The notes below the pieces were generated by a model. The model did not search any database. It saw only the letters and a program-made list of their open reading frames with translations, and had not been told where the DNA came from. Positions 1 through 7,492 of a stretch of DNA of 23,416 bases are shown here, piece after piece (the first letter of the stretch is position 1; each line of letters starts with the position of its first letter). The position numbers were made by a program, and so were the translations under genes. Source of the DNA: an uncultured Phascolarctobacterium sp. (lineage in GTDB: Bacteria; Bacillota; Negativicutes; Acidaminococcales; Acidaminococcaceae); the NCBI GenBank assembly GCA_900551745.1, contig URXA01000020.1, positions 1-23,416 on the forward strand, given 5' to 3'.

Positions 1-1
1 C

Positions 2-1300
2 GAGAACCTGTATACGTCAGACCGTGCGTATGATGATTACACAGAAGATGGCCGGTATGAGAGAACTTATCAAAATAATGAGAAGAACAATGGAAACTGC
101 TGGATCGGCCGGCCGCTGCTGATGGGGGATTATTACATAAAAGAGTTGTCACGTTCCGAGGGATATGAATTATCTATTGGGAACAAGGCCAATGATGTAA
201 CAAATTTTGGACAGGACTTAGATGTAAAAGCTCCGGAGGATTCCGTGGGGTATGCTGTGATTTCACAGCCGCTTTTTGCTGATGAGCAGACATCCGACGA
301 TGGGACAGGGGCTGGCCCCAATGAACTGTTTTTTGCAGCCCGTTCGAAAGATACGAAGGATCAGAAATATGATATTGTCCTGTCCGGCCTTCCGAAAGGC
401 GCTGAGTTCTATCGCAGAGAGGAAGGAACCAGACAGATTGAGGTGCAGGTGGGAACCGGAACCTATGAAAAGGTTTTGTTGACGAATTCAGACGGAACCC
501 CTAAATACATCCGTGCAGAAAATGATTATCAGTACCCGAAATACAATGCAGATGGCAGTCTGATGATGAAAGATGTGCCGATGAACTATATTGCGGAGCG
601 GTTCCGGCAGGTTACAGTACGGCCATTAGATGAAGCGGTGATACAGGCTACTTTGAATAAAGCTGAGGGAGGAATGTCGGAAGAAGAAAATGCGGCTATG
701 CTTGCCCAGGCATTCACTGCTGGCAATCTTCCGTTTGTGAAAGGCAAAACAGAAAGTGCCTTGCGAAGAAATGGAAAGTCAACACCCAGAAGCCCCTTAT
801 CGGGAGGCGGCTACGACTATTCCAGTATTTATGTTGGTGTATTTGACAGCGGTGTACGGGAAGGTGAGCGAGATCAGTATGGATTGTCCGGAGTAACGCC
901 AGGGAGCCCGGCAGCTTATACAGTATATGGTTCACCGATCCAGAAAGTGGCGATTGCCAAACAAAAACCGGACGGAGCGTCCCTTACCGTGGGTGATGCC
1001 ATCCTATCAATTCTTAATTACTACGACCGGAACCCGTTTTATAGCTACAGCGGAATTGACGCAGTTGAAGACTTGGGAAATGATTTTATTTTCTCAGTGT
1101 ATGCCAGTGTAAGCGGGAATCCGGAAAACTTTATGGTTTTAGGGAGTGATCCGGAAACGGACAGCATCATCTATCATTTAGTTCCGTATATTCCGGCAGA
1201 CAGCAAGTTTATCATAAAAAAGAGCAAACCAAAATGGTTTGCTCTTTTTTTATCTGCTTTTTTGGGAAAAGCTGTTTTTTACTTTTATCTGTTTTTTTAG
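2..1300 (+). CDS. Cna_B/SpaA-like surface protein, 5'-partial and probably 3'-truncated
   Basis: The frame is open from the window edge, so the true start lies upstream; the first internal ATG (122) is unlikely to be the start. Residues around 40-60 of the visible part (GDYYIKELSRSEGYELS) match the typical end of a Cna_B/prealbumin-like repeat (G-x-YYIKE-x-GY-x-L), found in large wall-anchored adhesins and pilin-like proteins of Firmicutes and of their conjugative elements. No LPXTG signal or stop is seen where one would be expected: the frame runs through a strong terminator hairpin (1221-1245) and ends in a Phe/Leu-rich tail that looks non-native. I infer a truncated gene joined to foreign DNA, or an assembly join. 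Codon use (many CCG, GGA, CGG) resembles Clostridia more than the following genes do. The family call is moderate; the exact product is unknown. Confidence 0.55.
   Translation, partial: ENLYTSDRAYDDYTEDGRYERTYQNNEKNNGNCWIGRPLLMGDYYIKELSRSEGYELSIGNKANDVTNFGQDLDVKAPEDSVGYAVISQPLFADEQTSDDGTGAGPNELFFAARSKDTKDQKYDIVLSGLPKGAEFYRREEGTRQIEVQVGTGTYEKVLLTNSDGTPKYIRAENDYQYPKYNADGSLMMKDVPMNYIAERFRQVTVRPLDEAVIQATLNKAEGGMSEEENAAMLAQAFTAGNLPFVKGKTESALRRNGKSTPRSPLSGGGYDYSSIYVGVFDSGVREGERDQYGLSGVTPGSPAAYTVYGSPIQKVAIAKQKPDGASLTVGDAILSILNYYDRNPFYSYSGIDAVEDLGNDFIFSVYASVSGNPENFMVLGSDPETDSIIYHLVPYIPADSKFIIKKSKPKWFALFLSAFLGKAVFYFYLFF
1219..1251 (+). terminator. Rho-independent terminator inside the reading frame
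   Basis: A perfect 10-bp stem, AGAGCAAACC (1221-1230) and GGTTTGCTCT (1236-1245), with loop AAAAT, is flanked by an A-run on the left and seven Ts on the right, so it could act in both directions. It lies inside the last part of the preceding reading frame, an abnormal place for a terminator. Confidence 0.8.
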
Positions 1301-1301
1301 T

Positions 1302-1379
1302 GCTGGCGGTGCTTATTTTAAAGTTGTTTACCTTGATATCAGTGCTGCCACGGCGGCCGGCAAAACGTACGGGCAATAA
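1302..1379 (+). pseudogene. Possible leftover 3' end of a disrupted gene
   Basis: In the frame beginning GCT at 1302 the sequence reads as a protein-like tail, AGGAYFKVVYLDISAATA followed by AGKTYGQ and a TAA at 1377-1379. It is richer in G+C than the AT-rich spacer that follows, and it has no start codon or upstream coding of its own, since poly-T/terminator sequence precedes it. This fits the last codons of a gene whose body was replaced by the segment on the left. It may also be chance: only 25 codons, family not recognised. Confidence 0.25.
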
Positions 1380-1721
1380 TAAAACCAAACTGCGTCGAAA
1401 AAAAGTTCCTGTATGTCTTGTGGGGGGGTACTAAAGTGGTAAAATGAACTTAATGATATTATCAAAATTTAAAAATAATCAAGTATTAAGATAAAACAAT
1501 AATAAAATATTGATTTTAATAAAAGATTAAGAATATGCAGGAAAGCATAAATCAAGTTAAAAGTTATGTGATGTTTATTCTTTAAAATAAGCTTTGCATA
1601 ATTTATTAAATAAAATTTAATTTGCAGGGGGATGATGTTATTTCATAAACAGTGTACTTAGGAAATATATTAGGAAGTAAAGGTTGATATCTGCCAAAAA
1701 AGAAAAAGGATGTGTTTATGT
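1380..1721. other. AT-rich intergenic leader before the exported-protein operon
   Basis: About 340 bases, very AT-rich, without a convincing gene. It must hold the promoter of the downstream operon. One weak candidate is TTGCAT (1594-1599) with TTTAAT (1616-1621) at 16-bp spacing; the -35 is poor. A small hairpin TATGC-AGGAAA-GCATA lies near 1534-1549. AAAGGA at 1705-1710 is the ribosome binding site for the start at 1722. Confidence 0.4.
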
Positions 1722-2453
1722 ATGAAAACAAAAAATATTGCTTTAACTTTAGCTTTAGTGACTTTGGTCAGCTGTTCTAATTTAGCTTTTGCAGGTTTCA
1801 GCGTACCTGGAGTTGGCGGTGGTGCAGGCAATAAACAGGAAACTAAGTCGGAAGTCAAGGTAGACCTCAGTCAGTTGACTGGTCAGCAAAGTAAGGTTTT
1901 GAAGATGATGGCGGCGGCAATGATCTGTTCGGCTCAGGCTAATATGGAAGTTAATACGGCTTTAGGGAAAAGTAATACTGAGTTACTGACAAAAATAAGC
2001 GCTCTGAAGCAAAATCCCAATAAAGACAATGTCGCTAACTTGTCTAAAGAGGTTAAAAAAACTGCAAGTGCAAAGAATGATTTTGATAAATTGGCCAATG
2101 GCAGTGAAGCAGAAAAAGCTGCGTTGAAATCGGCGATGGAAAAAGCCAGTTATTATAAATATGCCAGCTATATTTGTTTTGGCATGGCAATCAAGGATGC
2201 CGGCGGAATGATGAGTGAAGCCAGCAGCGCGCTCAAGTCGGTTAAAGATTTCGGACAGATCAATCAGCTGAAAGGCATTATTAATACCGGAAAAATGGCT
2301 TCTGCGCTTTATAGTGAAACACAATCCAATTTCAAAAATTATGACAGTACTGCTGCGGCTGCTAAACAGTTATTGAATCCTGACGAAGCCAAAACAGACA
2401 ACGCTGAGTCACAAAAGATTGCTAACAGCATCCTTGATGGGATAGGACTATAA
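1722..2453 (+). CDS. Exported Ala/Lys-rich helical protein, possible lipoprotein
   Basis: Protein of 243 aa, family not recognised. The start at 1722 is preferred over the ATG at 1710 because the latter overlaps the ribosome binding site AAAGGA (1705-1710). The N-terminus MKTKNIALTLALVTLVSCSN is a clear signal sequence. It offers two readings: a lipobox L-V-S-C with the lipid-bearing Cys at 18, or signal peptidase I cleavage after AFA (residue 25). The mature part opens with a short Gly-rich stretch and continues as predicted helix rich in Ala, Lys, Ser and Asn, with two isolated Cys (near 68 and 152) that could form a disulfide. It is the first gene of a five-gene set of exported proteins, 13 bp before the next. 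The location (envelope or periplasm) is inferred; function unknown. Confidence 0.75.
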   Translation: MKTKNIALTLALVTLVSCSNLAFAGFSVPGVGGGAGNKQETKSEVKVDLSQLTGQQSKVLKMMAAAMICSAQANMEVNTALGKSNTELLTKISALKQNPNKDNVANLSKEVKKTASAKNDFDKLANGSEAEKAALKSAMEKASYYKYASYICFGMAIKDAGGMMSEASSALKSVKDFGQINQLKGIINTGKMASALYSETQSNFKNYDSTAAAAKQLLNPDEAKTDNAESQKIANSILDGIGL

Positions 2454-2466
2454 ATCAAATCGGGCA

Positions 2467-3582
2467 ATGAAGATATTACGAAAGCTTTTAACAAGTATTT
2501 TGGCAGTAAGCCTTTGCAGCTTTGGCGCTGCAGAGGCTGCTGCCAGAACTGCTGCAGCAGAGATCAGCTGGGGCAATAAGGCCTTTTGCGCTATGCAGGC
2601 ACGACAGGAGATGCTTGTGGACGATGAAGTGCTAAAGCAGACGGCTGCCATAATAGATGAGCGCCTGCAGGTTTTGCAGCAGCAGGGGGAACTGCCGTTT
2701 ACTTTAAAAATCAGCGATGACAGTTTTGGTGAGGATAAAACTGCAGATGGTAATATTGCAATAATACCGCTGATTATGGATGACCACTGCTTTAAATCAG
2801 AGCATACTATCGAGGGAACTGTGTATTATAAGGCTGTAGTGATGTGCCAGATCGACCTTGCTTTCTGTTATCATCCAGGCGCTGGGGAAAGGCTGAGGCT
2901 GCTGCAGGTAGTACCGCTGACCGGTTATTCGGTGCTTGGTGACCGCGGTGAATACACAAGCCCGTTGACGCAAGAAAGACTTAAAGCGGAGTTCCTTGCT
3001 GATGCGAAACTGTTGGTCGATGATTTAAAATTTAAAAATAAAAAGTTTATGCAGGACATGGATTATAAAAAATCAACGACGGATACATATCAGGTAACTG
3101 ATGTGGCGATCTCATCGGCTGCTGCTCAGAAATTTTACGGCACGGAGCTGACTTTGGTGAAGTCATTGCTTGGAGCTGCTTTTACCAGTAAATTTGCTGC
3201 GCTTAATCCTGATAAAACTGTTTTGCCTGCTATGGTCGGCAATGACTGGGAGGCAGATGCAGCTAAACAGACCTATCAGCTCAGTCTGGGTGATACGGGA
3301 AAATATATAACGGTGGAACGCGGCAGCAATGAAATAAAATTGGATCTGATTAAATTGGCTGTTTTTGATGTTCCGCTGAAAAAAGATGTCGGGCTATATC
3401 AGAAAAAGGGTTATGCTGCTGAATTGCGCAATCTGAGCGATGGTACAAAGTCTGTTCAGTTCGTTGAACGGTTGTTGCTCCCAAATGATCCTGATGCTGT
3501 AAAGTATGACCGCAAAGGCATTTTTGCAGAACTGTTTATAAAGGTTGCAGAAGATTTGGCACAGAAGCAGGGGAGCAAATAA
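2467..3582 (+). CDS. Exported protein of unknown function
   Basis: Protein of 371 aa with a signal peptide: MKILRKLLTSILAVSLCSFG, hydrophobic core, and likely cleavage after AEA at residue 24. The mature part is mixed alpha/beta with several Cys (near 41, 108, 126 and 133), compatible with disulfides outside the cytoplasm. I do not recognise the family. It has a region of beta-like alternation (IAIIPLIMDD, YYKAVVMCQIDLAF) around residues 95-135 and a long C-terminal domain. The ribosome binding site is weak (CGGG just upstream), so translation may be coupled to the preceding gene, which ends 13 bp before. The next gene starts 1 bp after the stop, so they are almost certainly co-transcribed. 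Its place among LPP20/FlgT-like proteins suggests an envelope-associated partner; this is inference. Confidence 0.75.
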   Translation: MKILRKLLTSILAVSLCSFGAAEAAARTAAAEISWGNKAFCAMQARQEMLVDDEVLKQTAAIIDERLQVLQQQGELPFTLKISDDSFGEDKTADGNIAIIPLIMDDHCFKSEHTIEGTVYYKAVVMCQIDLAFCYHPGAGERLRLLQVVPLTGYSVLGDRGEYTSPLTQERLKAEFLADAKLLVDDLKFKNKKFMQDMDYKKSTTDTYQVTDVAISSAAAQKFYGTELTLVKSLLGAAFTSKFAALNPDKTVLPAMVGNDWEADAAKQTYQLSLGDTGKYITVERGSNEIKLDLIKLAVFDVPLKKDVGLYQKKGYAAELRNLSDGTKSVQFVERLLLPNDPDAVKYDRKGIFAELFIKVAEDLAQKQGSK

Positions 3583-3583
3583 A

Positions 3584-4753
3584 ATGAAAATATTTTTATG
3601 CGTACTGATGAGTATGTTTTTCTGCGTGTACCTGCAGCCGGGTGTTGTTTTTGCTGAGATAGTCACGGGGCAGGCTTATATCGAAAATGGGAATATCAGC
3701 AAGGCCAGTGCGAATGCGCGTAAAAATGCCATGAGGTCTTATGTTGAAGAAAAGCTGGGCGTACAGGTAAAAAGCACTACTGAGGTCGTAAACAATATGC
3801 TGGTGCGCGATTCTATCGTGGCTCGGGCGAATGGCTATCTGCTGGTAAAGAAAGTTGTCAGCGAAAGAATCCTGGGGGAAATATATCAGGTAACGCTGGA
3901 GCTGGAGGCCAGTAATGATTTGATTAACAGTATGACTAAAGATGTGGCTGCTCAGTTGTTGGCTATTGATGAGGATAGCAGCAGGAATGGGGTACATGTA
4001 GCTATAGTAGATGAAGATATCAAAAATACAGTCTTATGGAACAGCTATTTTACCGGCATGCTGAAACAAGCTGGTTTCAGAGCGGAAATCAATGACGATG
4101 TGGTGTTGTATCTCAGTCAGAATATCAATAATTTTAATGATTTAAAAATGAATACGGAAATAAGAAGAATCGGACGAACCGGTGATCGCGGAACTGCTAA
4201 CGCTGTTATCAGGGGCAGAGTAGGTTTGGCCAGAAAAACTGAAAAAATTGCTGAACGCAGTTATAAAGCGGTCGCTCAGGTAAATTGTGAGTTGATTGGT
4301 TACGATAATAATAGTATAGATGTTGCTGCCGGTTATTATTATTATGTTGCCGATAATGCTGAACTGGCCGAACAGATGGCAAAGGAGGTCGCACTGAGGA
4401 CTGCAGCTGAGCAGCTGAGCAGCCAGGCTTTAAAGACACATCAGCTTGAATATCGCGGTGGCGTGCATAATATCAAGGTGACATTGTGCTTCCGCGGTTT
4501 AAGTAATAAGGCCGCCCAGCGTGATCTTATAGCAGGTGCTTTGGCTGAGGCAAATTGCAGGGTCATAAGGAGTGGTTTTCTGTCTGATAATACTTTGCAG
4601 ATTTTTGTTCACGCTGATGATTACAACAATGTAGAAGAATTGAAGGAAGCGGTACTGCGGCAGCTTCGAGGGCCTTTTCCCGAAGTTGTCGATATAATTG
4701 ATCAAAATCAGATCGGCAGTACAAAATTGATCTTTGCGTTGTGGGGGACATAA
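3584..4753 (+). CDS. Exported FlgT-N/LPP20-like protein
   Basis: Protein of 389 aa. The start at 3584 follows AGGGGAG (about 3568-3574); a longer frame from 3545 would overlap the previous gene and place charged residues before the signal peptide. Signal peptide MKIFLCVLMSMFFCVYLQPG, with cleavage probably after VFA (residue 25). The mature N-terminus (residues 26-110) has the pattern of the FlgT N-terminal/LPP20 fold: G-x-A-x-I at its start, an Ala/Arg helix (ARKNAMRSYVEEKLG), then V-x-S-x-T, D-x-IV-x-R-x-NGYL and a final strand YQVTLELEA. The middle (about 130-260) and C-terminal parts look like further small alpha/beta domains, as in three-domain FlgT. In Vibrio FlgT helps build the flagellar H-ring; no flagellar gene is visible here, so only the fold, not that role, is proposed. 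Confidence 0.7.
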   Translation: MKIFLCVLMSMFFCVYLQPGVVFAEIVTGQAYIENGNISKASANARKNAMRSYVEEKLGVQVKSTTEVVNNMLVRDSIVARANGYLLVKKVVSERILGEIYQVTLELEASNDLINSMTKDVAAQLLAIDEDSSRNGVHVAIVDEDIKNTVLWNSYFTGMLKQAGFRAEINDDVVLYLSQNINNFNDLKMNTEIRRIGRTGDRGTANAVIRGRVGLARKTEKIAERSYKAVAQVNCELIGYDNNSIDVAAGYYYYVADNAELAEQMAKEVALRTAAEQLSSQALKTHQLEYRGGVHNIKVTLCFRGLSNKAAQRDLIAGALAEANCRVIRSGFLSDNTLQIFVHADDYNNVEELKEAVLRQLRGPFPEVVDIIDQNQIGSTKLIFALWGT

Positions 4754-5652
4754 TGCGAAAAATAGTTTTAGCAATAGTTTTTTTTAGTTGTCTGATGCAG
4801 CAGCAGATTATTTGGGCAAACGATACAGGTGTGGTAGTGGTCTGCATAGAGGGCAGCCAAATCACTGATAGTGATGTAATACAAAAATCCATACAGCAAA
4901 GTGCAGGTCAGAAAGCGGTCAGGAAGGCTCTGGGAAGGTTTATTGCGCCTGCTCTTGAAGCAGACAGTATTTTTCAAACGATCGTCGCTGAGTCCGAGAA
5001 ATATGTTATTAAGCCTGTCAAAGTGTTGAAAACCGAAAAAAGAAGCGGCAAAAAGCTGTTTTTTTGTGAGGTGCAGATCGACTTTGCCGGTTTGGAAGCA
5101 GGGTTGCGTCAGAAGATACAGTCAAGGCAGGAATCAGCTGCACATCAGGATGATGAAGTATTTTTTTTCATCCGGATAACTGGTATAAACGAATTTGATC
5201 AGAAGCGTGTGGAAGAAAATAATGTAATGAATGTTTATGCCGATGCCTTTCAAACATTTGGGTTTCACAAAAGCAGAGCGGACGAGATTGTTCTGAATAC
5301 GACTGAGAAATATAAAGATCTGAGGTTTCAGGATTATTTGGAACAGGTACGGAAAGATATCAGTAATAATGTTGAAATAAGTATCGCCGTTGTAGGCGAA
5401 ATAAACTTATTGCCGTCTGAGACTGATGCCGGCGGTATTAACAGCAGCAGTTTCTGCAGGTTAGTGCTTGTAAAAAACAGTACGGACGGACAGTTGGAAA
5501 CGATCGGGACTTTTTCTGATGAATATACAATCAGGCGTAGTATTCAGAAGGAAGCAGAGAAACTTGTACTCCAGAAAGCGGCCTATAATTCGGCCAAATA
5601 TTTAGCGCATTTGACTTTGGAATATTGGCAGCGCAGTAATGAAATTTATTGA
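4753..5652 (+). CDS. Exported protein, distant LPP20/FlgT-like architecture
   Basis: Protein of 299 aa starting in TAATG, where its ATG shares one base with the stop of the preceding gene (translational coupling); GGGG lies just upstream. Signal peptide MRKIVLAIVFFSCLMQQQII, likely cleaved after WA (residue 22). Residues 27-120 repeat the order seen in the neighbour: a short strand, a helix with regularly spaced Ala (AGQKAVRKALGRFI), a second helix (SIFQTIVAESEKYVI), then a strand pair ending FFCEVQIDF. A second alpha/beta domain follows (about 130-220). The sequence is too divergent to name a family by eye, so the relationship to LPP20/FlgT-N is inferred from order and context. The 1-nt overlap and the shared export signals make it part of the same complex or pathway as its neighbours. 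Confidence 0.65.
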   Translation: MRKIVLAIVFFSCLMQQQIIWANDTGVVVVCIEGSQITDSDVIQKSIQQSAGQKAVRKALGRFIAPALEADSIFQTIVAESEKYVIKPVKVLKTEKRSGKKLFFCEVQIDFAGLEAGLRQKIQSRQESAAHQDDEVFFFIRITGINEFDQKRVEENNVMNVYADAFQTFGFHKSRADEIVLNTTEKYKDLRFQDYLEQVRKDISNNVEISIAVVGEINLLPSETDAGGINSSSFCRLVLVKNSTDGQLETIGTFSDEYTIRRSIQKEAEKLVLQKAAYNSAKYLAHLTLEYWQRSNEIY

Positions 5653-5669
5653 TAACGGAGGGATTTATT

Positions 5670-6572
5670 ATGAGAGCGTTATTTATGGCAGCAGTATTTT
5701 TAGTTGTTTCAGGTATTGTGATAGGTGATGCGGCGGTGCAGAATGATTTTATACTGAAGTCTGCTTATGCTGCAGAGATGCAGTCTGTTGCTGGTTCATC
5801 AGACAGAATGACAGCAATTGGATATGGCTATTTGCCGGCGGGGATGCCTGTGGGCAGAGCTAAGCTGATGGCCAGGCGTGCTGCGATTGTGGACGCCCAG
5901 CGGAATTTAGTGGAAATCATTAAGGGCACGGCAGTTGATGCTGAAACGTCGATGGAGAATTATTTAGTGACCAGCGACATAGTTAAAACTAAAGTCAATG
6001 GTATGGTCACAGGTGCGAGGATCGTTGCGGAGAAATTAGATGCTGACGGATCATACGAAGTAACGATGGAAGTCCCCATGTATGGAGTAGGAAGTGTTTC
6101 AGACGTTGCGATCAATGCCGTTGTGGGCGATAGCGCACCTGTTCCTGTACCCGCGCCGAATCCGGCGTTTGTACAGATATATAATCAAATATCTGTTAAT
6201 GACAATAGCTTTGGATCAGGGTATACCGGTGTCGTTATCGATGCTCAAAACAGCGGAATCTTAAGAACTTTTTGCCCTGCTGTTTATGACACTAAAGGAA
6301 GAGCTGTTTATGGAGTCAATAATGTGGATAAAAATTTTGCTGTCAATAATGGCATAGTTGAATATGCTGAAGGCAGTGAGCAATGGAGCCGTGTAACAGC
6401 TGGTACATCGCGTGCAGGCGCAAATCCGCTGGTTATAAAGATAGTTGGTTTGAGAGAACGGGTTGTGAATAAATGCGATGTAATAATTTCAGAGGCTGAT
6501 GCTGATAAATTATTAACAGAAAATCAACGCAGTCATTTTTTAGATAGATATGCGGTAGTATTTGAAAAATAA
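5670..6572 (+). CDS. LPP20-family exported protein
   Basis: Protein of 300 aa. The start at 5670 has a strong ribosome binding site, GGAGGG (about 5657-5662); an in-frame ATG at 5649 overlaps the preceding stop and lacks one. The N-terminus is a long signal sequence with likely cleavage after AYA (residue 35); no lipobox Cys is present, unlike classical LPP20 lipoproteins. Residues 48-135 fit LPP20 well: TAIGYGYLPAGMP, then the helix AKLMARRAAIVDAQRNLVEI, a KGTAVDAET strand, DIVKTKVNGMV, and the closing strand YEVTMEVPM. Residues 155 to the end form a second domain containing V-x-VIDAQNSGI and FCPAVYDTKGRAVYG, a pattern seen C-terminal to LPP20 in Firmicutes exported proteins. It is last in the operon, before a terminator at 6609. 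Best-supported family assignment of the five; function in this organism unknown. Confidence 0.8.
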   Translation: MRALFMAAVFLVVSGIVIGDAAVQNDFILKSAYAAEMQSVAGSSDRMTAIGYGYLPAGMPVGRAKLMARRAAIVDAQRNLVEIIKGTAVDAETSMENYLVTSDIVKTKVNGMVTGARIVAEKLDADGSYEVTMEVPMYGVGSVSDVAINAVVGDSAPVPVPAPNPAFVQIYNQISVNDNSFGSGYTGVVIDAQNSGILRTFCPAVYDTKGRAVYGVNNVDKNFAVNNGIVEYAEGSEQWSRVTAGTSRAGANPLVIKIVGLRERVVNKCDVIISEADADKLLTENQRSHFLDRYAVVFEK

Positions 6573-6608
6573 GCTGGCATTTTTGATTGTTTATATTGGA
6601 AATATTAA

Positions 6609-6645
6609 AACACCTGATATGAATTTTTAGTTCATATCAGGTGTT
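6609..6645. terminator. Bidirectional terminator between convergent operons
   Basis: A perfect 15-bp inverted repeat, 6609-6623 and 6631-6645, with a 7-nt loop lies between the end of the LPP20 gene (plus) and the end of the YvrJ gene (minus). It is followed by T-rich sequence on both strands (AAGTTTTC to the right; TTTTAATATTT reading leftwards), so it can serve both operons. Confidence 0.75.
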
Positions 6646-6755
6646 AAGTTTTCGGCGTGCTTCTATATATTTAACAGAGAGAATAGTTATTTGACAGTTA
6701 TGAAACGCAGGATAAAGCGCAGTAGATTGAATAATTTTTTCTGTTTAATATTGTT

Positions 6756-6914
6756 TCAGGCCTCCTTATTATTTTTCAGCAGTGCCCGGCTCAGTTCGTT
6801 CAGGCAGCTGGTCAGCTTATCCAGCCGCTGCTCCATGCGCAGCAGCAGATACCAGCTCAGCACCATCGGGAATCCGAAGTTGCCGACGGCGCTGAAAATC
6901 TCTTTGGTATCCAT
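6756..6914 (-). CDS. YvrJ family small membrane protein
   Basis: A 52-aa protein starting at CAT 6912-6914 and ending at TCA 6756-6758. It begins MDTKEIFSAVGNFGFPMVLS, followed by WYLLLRMEQRLDKLTSCL. This is the YvrJ pattern: a short N-terminal segment, G-N-F-G-F-P, one membrane helix (about residues 10-27) and an amphipathic charged C-terminus. It begins 5 nt after the stop of the DUF2922 gene without a clear ribosome binding site, so it is probably translationally coupled. YvrJ proteins have no established function. Their size and topology resemble UviB/BhlA holin-like proteins, and with an amidase nearby a role in membrane permeabilisation is possible; that is inference. Confidence 0.85.
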   Translation of the reverse strand: MDTKEIFSAVGNFGFPMVLSWYLLLRMEQRLDKLTSCLNELSRALLKNNKEA

Positions 6915-6919
6915 GGCGG

Positions 6920-7132
6920 TTAGGCCAGCACGGTAACGGTAACGACCTTGATGCGGGCTTCGACGAATTCATTCAGTCCCAGGCCGCCGCTGGTCAGCAC
7001 GCCTGCTTCGATGATCTTGGCGGCTGCTGCCTGCGCTTCGGCTAAGGTAACGTCTTCACGCGGGTCGGCGATGCTCAAAGTCTTTTTAGCACCGTCGCTT
7101 TTGGTAAAGATGAGTTCTAAAGTTTTTTCCAT
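6920..7132 (-). CDS. DUF2922 family protein
   Basis: A 70-aa cytoplasmic protein with ribosome binding site AAAGGAG 7 nt before its ATG (7132). It begins MEKTLELIFTKSDGAKKTLS and continues with IADPREDVTLAEAQAAAAKI, the usual DUF2922 layout: two beta strands with a polar turn, a conserved D-P-x-x-x-V/L-T, a helix rich in Ala, and a last strand (ARIKVVTVTVL). No catalytic residues are evident and no function is established. In Firmicutes this family is regularly found directly between DUF1659 and YvrJ genes, exactly as here (42 bp after DUF1659, 5 bp before YvrJ), so the three probably act together. Confidence 0.88.
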   Translation of the reverse strand: MEKTLELIFTKSDGAKKTLSIADPREDVTLAEAQAAAAKIIEAGVLTSGGLGLNEFVEARIKVVTVTVLA

Positions 7133-7174
7133 GTTTGTTCTCCTTTACATTAGATTTTTGTTTACAGGTGGGGG

Positions 7175-7402
7175 TTATTCTGCTTTGTCGAGTTCGGCTT
7201 TTTCGGTAACGTAAACGTTAACGACAGCGTGGCTCATAAGTTCGCCGATGGCTTCGGCGACAGCAAGGCATTTGGCGGCATCGGCGTCCAGACGGACACT
7301 GCCGACAGAGGTGCTTTTGGTTTGCATGGCGCCGAGGGAGTTGGTGCCGTTTTCTACGTCCATGGAAAGTTTGAGGGAAGTAGGATTTTTGCTGACAGTC
7401 AT
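7175..7402 (-). CDS. DUF1659 family protein
   Basis: A 75-aa protein. The start at 7402 is chosen because AAAGGAG lies 7 nt upstream; a frame 6 codons longer would begin inside that ribosome binding site. The sequence begins MTVSKNPTSLKLSMDVENGT, then V-G-S-V-R-L-D-A-D-A and an Ala/Leu helix (KCLAVAEAIGELMSH), closing with the strand VVNVYVTEKAEL, which matches the DUF1659 layout. It is first in a three-gene minus-strand operon with DUF2922 and YvrJ. The promoter should lie in 7403-7490, where a perfect palindrome (7445-7461) sits. No function is established for the family. Confidence 0.85.
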   Translation of the reverse strand: MTVSKNPTSLKLSMDVENGTNSLGAMQTKSTSVGSVRLDADAAKCLAVAEAIGELMSHAVVNVYVTEKAELDKAE

Positions 7403-7444
7403 ATTTTCAGCTCCTTTCATAATTTGGTTTTGTTTTTTGTGGTT

Positions 7445-7461
7445 TGTAACCAGAGGTTACA
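7445..7461. promoter_or_regulatory. Candidate operator palindrome upstream of the DUF1659 operon
   Basis: TGTAACC-AGA-GGTTACA is a perfect 7+3+7 palindrome 43-59 bases upstream of the DUF1659 start. It is not followed by a T-run, so it is unlikely to be a terminator. A dimeric regulator could bind here; the ribbon-helix-helix-like protein at 9288 is one candidate. No second copy was seen in the window. Confidence 0.4.
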
Positions 7462-7492
7462 GTGCTTTATTTAGTTTTTACTTTTTTATTAT

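Noticed and set aside
1234..1434. 66-codon hydrophobic frame after the surface protein
   Set aside because: It starts inside the terminator hairpin, has no ribosome binding site, and its hydrophobicity comes from T-runs of the terminator.
1983..2324. 113-codon minus-strand frame
   Set aside because: Opposite a well-supported exported-protein gene; no ribosome binding site or family features.
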